From: Aplidium turbinatum
Lineage: Eukaryota; Chordata; Ascidiacea; Aplousobranchia; Polyclinidae
DNA length: 64,000 nt
NCBI GenBank assembly: GCA_918807975.1
Contig: OU964922.1
Span: 6,027,501 to 6,091,500, forward strand
Reading direction: 5' to 3'
Position 1 is the stretch's first letter; each line of letters starts with the position of its first letter. This document shows positions 57,985 through 64,000 of the stretch, piece after piece. The notes under the pieces were generated by a model that worked only from the letters and a program-made list of their open reading frames with translations, searched no databases and was not told the DNA's origin. The position numbers and the translations under genes are program-made.

Positions 57985-58360
57985 TTTGTCCTGCAGTGAT
58001 AGTGAATCTTAAAACAGTAGGCTATAGGGGACTGCATACGTCTGCCATCTTGGATTTTGAGGTCAAGGGGACTCTGAATCATGAATTATGCCATCTTATT
58101 GTGTTTCTGACACCAAAATTAGTGGGAATTGACATCTAAATTGTCATTTTTGGCCATCCACGTCAAGAAATTTAACTTTATCAGTTTTCCAAGATGGCGG
58201 TGGCGGCCATTTTGAAAAACGTCAAAAATAACAACTTTCCCGCCATTTTCGCGAGGTATATGGGAGCTTATTTTTTTTAGTATCAATTGCCCTTGTTAAA
58301 TCCACTGAGAAACTTTGGTATCCTCAACACGGTCACGGATCCTCTGAAAATGACTCTACT
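57985..58360 (-). repeat. Right long terminal inverted repeat of the 54.5-58.4 kb element
   Basis: It mirrors 54511-54884. Just inside it, 57925-57975 holds an extra, directly oriented copy of the repeat tip (TTTCAGAGGATTTGTGACCG, GATACCAAAG). Confidence 0.88.
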
Positions 58361-58369
58361 AGAATGCAA

Positions 58370-58770
58370 TCAATATGTTCTGAAAACAGCGATGTTTGCA
58401 CAGCAGCTTGAGCGTTTCTTTTACCTAACCTAATTTTATGCTGGATGTTTGTTCTAAATCATTTCTGAGGAGACTTTGTAACAATTTTATTTTGTTCAAA
58501 CTGCTGTTTTGCGTGCAGAACAATAAAGAGTGAAGTTTCAAGATTACAAAACAAAGCGATGTTGACTAATCTCGATTGGGTTATTTTGTACAGCTTGATG
58601 TTACTATTTCATGAAACTCTATCCTATGTTAGGCTGCAATCTTGCTTGCATAAAAAAAACAAAAACAAAAAAAAAACAGTTCTATTCAGTGTTTGTAATT
58701 TGCAAATTTATATATTAGATAACCTATTAGCATTAGACACAATTGTAACCTCAAACTTTTATTGAAGTTT
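58370..58770. other. No gene seen
   Basis: Sequence between the long-repeat element and a small foldback repeat. An A-rich tract is at 58649-58677. Confidence 0.4.
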
Positions 58771-58773
58771 CAA

Positions 58774-58861
58774 CCCAGACAGCAAAATCCGTCATTTTTA
58801 AATTGATTCAACGTCGACAAACGTTGAATCAACGTAAAAATGACAGATTTTGTTGTCTGGG
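58774..58861. repeat. 88-bp foldback MITE
   Basis: CCCAGACAGCAAAATC and, reversed, CCCAGACAACAAAATC form the ends, and TTGATTCAACGTCGACAAAC mirrors GTTGAATCAACG inside. A related inner hairpin (CGTTTCAACGTC / GATGTTGAAACG) occurs at 35070-35100. Confidence 0.7.
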
Positions 58862-59479
58862 AACCTCTGTCATTTTTGGTGAAAAAAGCTCCAACAGCCA
58901 ATGAAACTAACTTTTTCTGTTTTTGTGTAAACTAAAATGTACAGAGCATACTTGAAGACAAGTCACAAAAATGACAAGTTTGACATGACATAAACGTCTT
59001 CTTTTCAACCTTCGTTAAGCCATAAAAATAAACTAAAAGTACGCAGTAAAATTATGGTTACATTTAATCTTTGTATTTATTTATTATACCAACGTTATAT
59101 GTTTTTACATTTTTATATTATTTACCAACCATGTTGTTTATCATAAAATTTGGAGATTTTTTTGTTCCGTAGCCTAATTTTTTACATAGAGAAATTGTTG
59201 CTAGAAACCGATTACAAAATTGTGACAAAGTTGAGATCTAAACTTCATGCACTTTTGTTTGCGAAAACACAATAGACCTTTTGCACATTCAAAATCACCA
59301 GAGCGTGACGTTTGAGTTACGCGGAGTCCGAGAGTTAAGAATCGCTTGTTTTCTACGGTTTATGAAGGCGTTTTTTGTTATTGCAAGCAAGCGTGAGGTC
59401 GCTGGCAGGTGAAAGTAAATTTTTTGTGTTTACGAATTGTTGTAGGTTATCGGTACAATTCAGTTCTTGTTCGTTTTAA

Positions 59480-61207
59480 CCCTCTGTCTACCGAAAAAAA
59501 AATATGCAAGTTTTACCGTTGGGGTCCATTGGACCCCAAATTTAAAAGTACTTGTTTTGGACAAAAATAATCAGCTCTGATGGTGAAATTAAAGCTCAAT
59601 AGGAAAGGACGTAACAGACGACAAAAATCATAACCTGTAAACACTGTAGAAAAATCAAAAATTCTCGAAATTTAACAAACAAGTCATACACTAGCCCATG
59701 CACAAAGCAAACTGATACGGAATTGGTCTATTCTTGAGCAATGGCCACACTACTGAGTGATTTGGCTAAAAAACGCATATTAAGCCTACATATTAATTCA
59801 CAAGAAATATTGTGAGTTTATATATGTATCGCATTTATTATAAATGAATTGCGAGTGTTCTTGGAAAACGTTGAGTTTGCAAGTAGCACAGAATTGTCTG
59901 CACTTTTGATGTTTGTGTCTTTCGCAAAGATAGCATCTAGCTTTCTTTGATTTTAGCGCCTGATCTTCAACAGCTGTTTCTTTTATTTTGTTGCGGATTT
60001 AGATGTCTTGTTGATATTGAAGTCGAAGCTGGTAAGCCAGCAAGCTCTTTTCCTGGTTGGATCTAAAAGTTTCTTCTCTTTCATGCATGCATGCTTCAGT
60101 GTTGTGCTGCTATTTTTGCCTTGCAATTGATGCCATATCACAAAGCATTGACAGCAGTGACATCGATTATGGTTTGGTTTTGGTTTGGTTTTGAATCTTT
60201 ATCCTCGGACTGACAAAGCCTTGATAGGTTATTTGCTCTTTGCTATGAGCTAAACGCATCAAGACGTGTTCCCCTTACGACCATCAGCACTCTTGATAAC
60301 GCACCATGGCCGATCTTCATAGCAACTGTCCATACAAATCTTCAATATATCAGCTAAAGTTATGTAGGCTAATAAAGTTATAGCCTATAGGCTATATGTT
60401 TATTTGTTTTGTAACATTTTTTATTTTTTTTATTTTCCCTTTATATCTTAAATTTTTCTGAAGGTGTTGCGACCGTGCCAAATTTTTTTCAACTCAATAA
60501 CTTACTTCGATCACAAGCACGTTTTAACGTTCGCGTTTTGTCGCTTCTACCTTTTTCTTGACCTTTGCTATGTTGATGTGTATTGTTTTGATATGATGGT
60601 CAGAAATAAAAAAACAACTGAACTGAACTATTCCTGGTACTTGTTCGCATACTTGTAGAGTCACTTGACGCAGGGCCGGTTACCGAGATTGGCAGAGTGA
60701 AGTTTTCCGATTGTTGAAGTCTTGTTGCCGAGAAATTATTCCATTCACCAAGTGCCGCTGAATGGAGAGCAGTCCTGAAATGCGTTGCTCAAACGCACAC
60801 CCCGAGAGTCGAACCAGCGCCGTGTGATCTTGAGCCCGGCGCGTAACCACTGAGCTATCAGTTATATTGTAAAATAGAGCTATCGGCCATCTTCTCGTCA
60901 TTGTTTTGGTATTGTATTTCCTAACCATTCTGTCAATGGTGTCGACTACACTTTTAATGCTGTTGTAATACAAGATTACTTCGAATGCAGCAGGCTTGGG
61001 GTCCATTGGACCCCACGGTACAAGGTGCTACTATTTTTTTCTAGGCTACCAATTTTTGCTTCAGATCAATAATTATAATATTGTCCTAAAGATCAAGCAA
61101 AGCTTTGAAAAGTCAAGGTATATCAATATCGCATCTGCTATATGTCCTGAGAAATCTCAGAACAAAATTTGTTTTGGGGTCCATTGGACCCCACGGTAGA
61201 CAGAGGG
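59480..61207 (-). mobile_element. Defective piggyBac (1728 bp) with TTAA flanks
   Basis: Ends CCCTCTGTCTACCG (59480) and CGGTAGACAGAGGG (61207) are bounded by TTAA at 59476-59479 and 61208-61211. The near-palindrome GGGGTCCATTGGACCCC lies inside both ends and again at 61000. On the minus strand 61006-60870 reads VILYYNSIKSVVDTIDRMVR and RRWPIALFYN, the third-Asp region of the transposase. Near 59960-59870 follows the Cys-rich finger (RCYLCERHKHQKC, FCATCK). The first two catalytic Asp regions are missing. A SINE interrupts the coding part after ALFYN. Confidence 0.88.
60620..60862 (-). mobile_element. tRNA-derived SINE, family S1, copy 2
   Basis: The head reads GATAGCTCAGTGGTTACGCG (A-box) and GGTTCGACTCTCGGGG (B-box). 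The body TTGAGCAACGCATTTCAGG and GACTGCTCTCCATTCAGCG matches copy 1 at 37.2 kb. The match with 23.8 kb suggests the unit may run on to about 60520. It inserted into the piggyBac coding part and is therefore younger than it. Confidence 0.82.
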
Positions 61208-61306
61208 TTAATCATAGTGTTGGCTAACAGACTAGGAAAGGCAATTTAGAACGGCCGTGTGGAGCGTGTGCATTTTGACCGGGAATTATGGATCACTTTA
61301 GTGGTA

Positions 61307-61968
61307 CAGTAGAATTCGCCTATAACGGCACCTCTAGGGGATTTGCAAAAACTGACGTTATAGCCGAATTGACGTTATAAAAGAACTACCGAAAACTATT
61401 CCAAAATTATCTTTTGATTAAACAAAGAGATCTATAATCCAGTCAGGTTTACTGTGTACCACCAAACTGACAAAAGTCACGCAGATAATACAGTAAACAA
61501 AGAAACTGTATAAAAAAATAACTTACAGCGAAAGGTACAGGACATTTGCGCAATACAGCTCGTTACACTGTTGCTTTGAGTTGTTTAAAGGTCAGCTGTG
61601 GAGCTGCTTTTTACACGTGATAGTTTCTCACGCTGGAAAAAAGTTAATTCAGTTAATTAAAGTCCCTGCTGCGAACGACGTAGCAAAATAAAGGGAAGAC
61701 ATTTTGCAAGCAGCAGCGCTAACTGGATTAAAAGACCGACCGTTTGTGGTGATGGCTTAAAGTGACATTATAAGGGAACAAAAGACGTCTGGGGACCAAT
61801 AAAGGGTGCTGTTACATGCGAATTGACGTTATAGGCGATGCTGTTGTAGCCGAACTATGCAATGTACGATTGTACGTAAAAGATAGGAATTCTGCCGGGA
61901 CCGAGCGAAATGTGACGTAATAGGCAAATTGACGTTATAAACGAAGCCGTTATAGGCGATTTCTACTG
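61307..61968. mobile_element. pogo/Tigger-like MITE (662 bp)
   Basis: Ends CAGTAGAATTCGCCTATAAC and, reversed, CAGTAGAAATCGCCTATAAC are flanked by TA on both sides. GACGTTATA motifs recur inside. No transposase is present. Confidence 0.85.
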
Positions 61969-62221
61969 TACCTTGTTTTGCAACATTTTATTTTCATTCT
62001 GCATAACATATGCAACAAACCAACCACACTTCATTGGTGATGCCAAGCATAGTCACTGGTATTTGCCTGTCAAATATGTGAAATTGACAAATTTTTTTAT
62101 GGCCCACTCTCTACGTGAATGCTATGGCGCGCAATACTTCGTGTATTCAACACTTCGTCTTCACTCATTTGAGGCCTACCTAGAAACGGTAAGATATTCA
62201 AATGTAGACCAATACCATGTA

Positions 62222-63384
62222 GGGGAAGGTCTAATTAGTTGAGCCAAAAATCGATTTTTCTGCAATAAAAATTTAACGACAAACTTTACCAAAAATCCGA
62301 ATCCATCATGATAAATTTCAATCTTATGCGGTTCTTGTGAACATGTTTGTGTTTGCGACTGACCCCGATTTATATCATTTATCGGCATTTTAAAATTGAA
62401 ATGTAGCCGGCTCAAATGGTACCCTAAATTTCACGGTTGAGCCACCCGTTGTTCAGGGTTGATCCACCATTATTTCACTTCCAAAAAATATCCCAAAACA
62501 GAGCTCAATCTGCATCAAAAACAATAAACTCTTCTCTTGAATATCTTGCAAATAAACAATCAAAAAAAGTTTAAACTGTGTATTGTGTCTAGTGTCTTAA
62601 AATGAAAGAACAATGAACACTGAACGAATAGAAATTTATATTTCTGAAAACACTGAGAATCATTGAATAGGAAACTTTGCACGAAGGTGCTTTTACCTTT
62701 CTGAAACGATTTCGCGAGGTTTGTGAAGAAAACGAACATTAGCAACCAGTGGCGTTGCTATCGAGAAAAATATAAGGGGGGGAGTGGTAAAAAAATTACC
62801 CTCAAACTGGCGCATTACAGAAAAAACTACTCTTAAGGAAGTTTAAGGGTGGCAGTGGACCGCCCCCGGCTAGGACACCAGTTCTACGCATCAATTACAG
62901 TACGGTAGGCCTACAACAAAATTAGGGCAGTACGTAAGAACCATCGGCTCATAAACTACATTCCTTATGATAAAGGCATGGCTCAACCGTGAACATTGCA
63001 AGTGGCTCAACTGTTAACATCGCCGCCATTTTCAAAATTCATGAAAAATTGCCAAGAACCAACTGGCTAATCAAGCAACGAGAACTACTAAAACAAAGAG
63101 TAAGTTACCCTCACCTATCCCAGTATTTCCATTAAGACAACGATGAAACATCGTAGGAAAAAATAACACATTTCTTATTTTTCTCAAAACTACTTTTACC
63201 TACCATTTTACATTTAAATGCTTCACAATTTTTTTGCTTGTAGAAAATCCCTAAAACTACATGTGCTGATGGACTTCAAGTTTTTCCATATTTTCGTTAT
63301 GAAACGGTTGACTAATCATGCACGACGTTGCGATAAAACCGGATGGATCAACCGTTACCCGGCTCAACTACCCAAACCTTCCCC
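62222..63384. mobile_element. TA-flanked element with GGGGAAGG ends (1163 bp)
   Basis: Ends GGGGAAGGTCTAATTAGTTG and, reversed, GGGGAAGGTTTGGGTAGTTG are bounded by TA (62220-62221, 63385-63386). GGCTCAAC / GTTGAGCC motifs, often followed by CGTTAAC-like bases, recur at least six times near both ends. A possible small hAT-like insertion (CAGTGGCGTTGCTATC at 62753) sits in the middle. No coding sequence was recognised. Confidence 0.7.
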
Positions 63385-63586
63385 TAGGCTAAATCTTTTT
63401 CTATAAGAAACCCTTTTTCGGCCATAACAGTATCATTGAAGTGCAGTTCATTAGCAGCTCTTTTATGCTTCAAAAGGTGAAAAATCCACTCCTCTGACAT
63501 ATTTCTTTGTCACTCACATTACCAGTGTACAACTAAGATACAAACATAATGTAGCCTAATACTCCCATTTCTGGGATCAACTCCCA

Positions 63587-64000
63587 CTAATCTAATGCCT
63601 TTGCAGTGTTCGTACTTTTATAGTTTGAGTACGTTTGCGACTGACGGTGAAGTGAGGATGGTGCTTCGAGACGGACTTCAGTGCAGTCGATGATGATCAT
63701 GGTGCTTGAGTAGTTCTTTTTGAAGTCTGGCTTCATGGCTGCTATGATAACATCACGATGACGGAATATGTTCAAACTAATCAACCTTAAATACATGAGA
63801 TGCATTCATGAATGAAAAGTACGGTGTAGTCTACAGATGCAGAACTAATACCAAACCTTGTGCCTAAGTCTGTATAAAACAAACCCAGGCGAAGCTTCAT
63901 CAACACCAAGAAAAATTCATCTTCCACCGCTAGTCTATGTAGCCAAGATGCAGTGCTCCTGTATCATTTTGAGGTACTTTGAAAGTAGCATCGTCATCAA
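63587..64000 (-). pseudogene. Harbinger/ISL2EU-type (DDE_Tnp_4) transposase fragment, runs off the window
   Basis: On the minus strand, AVEDEFFLVLMKLRLGL and DLGTRFGISSASV (about 63940-63850, helix-turn-helix) are followed, after a break, by PDFKKNYSSTMIIIDCTEVR, PSSLHRQSQTYSNYKSTN and TAKAL. IIDCTE holds the first catalytic Asp and QTYSNYKSxN the next conserved block. The frame stops near 63587, before the second catalytic Asp. It is broken and partial. Confidence 0.75.

Larger units (their letters stand above)
54511..58360 (-). mobile_element. 3.85-kb long-inverted-repeat element coding for a PIN/FEN-like nuclease protein
   Basis: Inverted repeats of about 370 bp (54511-54884, 57985-58360) start AGTAGAGTCATTTTCAGAGG and are nearly identical. 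They include the CG-rich ATGGCCGCCACCGCCATCTT segment. Flanks GGAATGAAT (left) and AGAATGCAAT (right) suggest a roughly 8-9-bp target duplication, not exact. The minus strand between the repeats codes for one large protein in pieces. No DDE transposase motif is apparent. The family resembles unnamed repeat proteins of fish and marine invertebrates. Confidence 0.85.

Noticed and set aside
60800-60862. tRNA gene on the minus strand
   Set aside because: A- and B-box sequences are present, but the acceptor stem is missing and the same sequence with a shared body recurs at 37.2 kb, so it is a SINE head.
59476-61211. Joining this piggyBac with the one at 51-54 kb as one element
   Set aside because: It has its own TTAA flanks and matching inverted ends, and its transposase sequence differs from the other.
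61973-62242. 89-residue plus-strand frame overlapping the 62.2-kb element edge
   Set aside because: No domain, and it runs through the transposon border.

Overview
The window is AT-rich eukaryotic DNA with spliced genes, long introns and a very dense load of DNA transposons. It looks like a marine invertebrate deuterostome, most plausibly a tunicate. That guess rests on a CD45-type tandem-domain receptor tyrosine phosphatase together with P-like/THAP, hAT, piggyBac, Penelope and tRNA-SINE repeats. It is an inference, not proved by the sequence.

Region 1 (1-14.3 kb, + strand). The 3' part of one host gene, a receptor protein tyrosine phosphatase closest in feel to PTPRC/CD45. Fifteen coding exons can be chained with GT..AG borders and unbroken phase from the juxtamembrane segment through D1 (complete catalytic motifs) and D2 (catalytically degenerate) to a stop at 14287. 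Its introns hold an antisense LINE remnant, a tRNA-derived SINE and a 1.2-kb hAT element with exact 8-bp target duplications.

Region 2 (14.3-30 kb). No host gene is recognised. It holds a 1.15-kb hAT, a MITE with 9-bp flanking repeats, a decayed P-like element with a THAP domain (19.0-21.7 kb) that abuts a TTAA MITE, and a 3.9-kb element with about 400-bp inverted repeats (24.95-28.84 kb) coding for a widespread protein family that I cannot assign to a transposase superfamily.

Region 3 (30-42 kb). A possible secreted-protein gene: a signal-peptide exon at 30.25 kb and a phase 1-1 fibronectin type II exon at 39.2 kb. The intron between them carries a second P-like element (8-bp target duplication, again abutting the same TTAA MITE), a third copy of that MITE, a SINE and a Penelope fragment split by another TTAA MITE. 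A tandem duplication at 40.2-41.8 kb preserves both an empty and a filled site of that second MITE.

Region 4 (42-64 kb). Nested repeats: a hAT holding a second hAT and a fossil Gypsy-type integrase fragment; a LINE 3' end; a nearly complete piggyBac transposase split by a Penelope-like insertion with an intact GIY-YIG reading frame; a 3.85-kb element with about 370-bp inverted repeats coding for a large unclassified protein that ends in a PIN/FEN-like nuclease domain (54.5-58.4 kb); a shorter piggyBac with a SINE in it; a pogo-like MITE; a TA-flanked element with recurring GGCTCAAC motifs; and the edge of a Harbinger/ISL2EU-type transposase.

The two host genes show no functional link. Most of the window records repeated transposition, and several nestings give relative ages.
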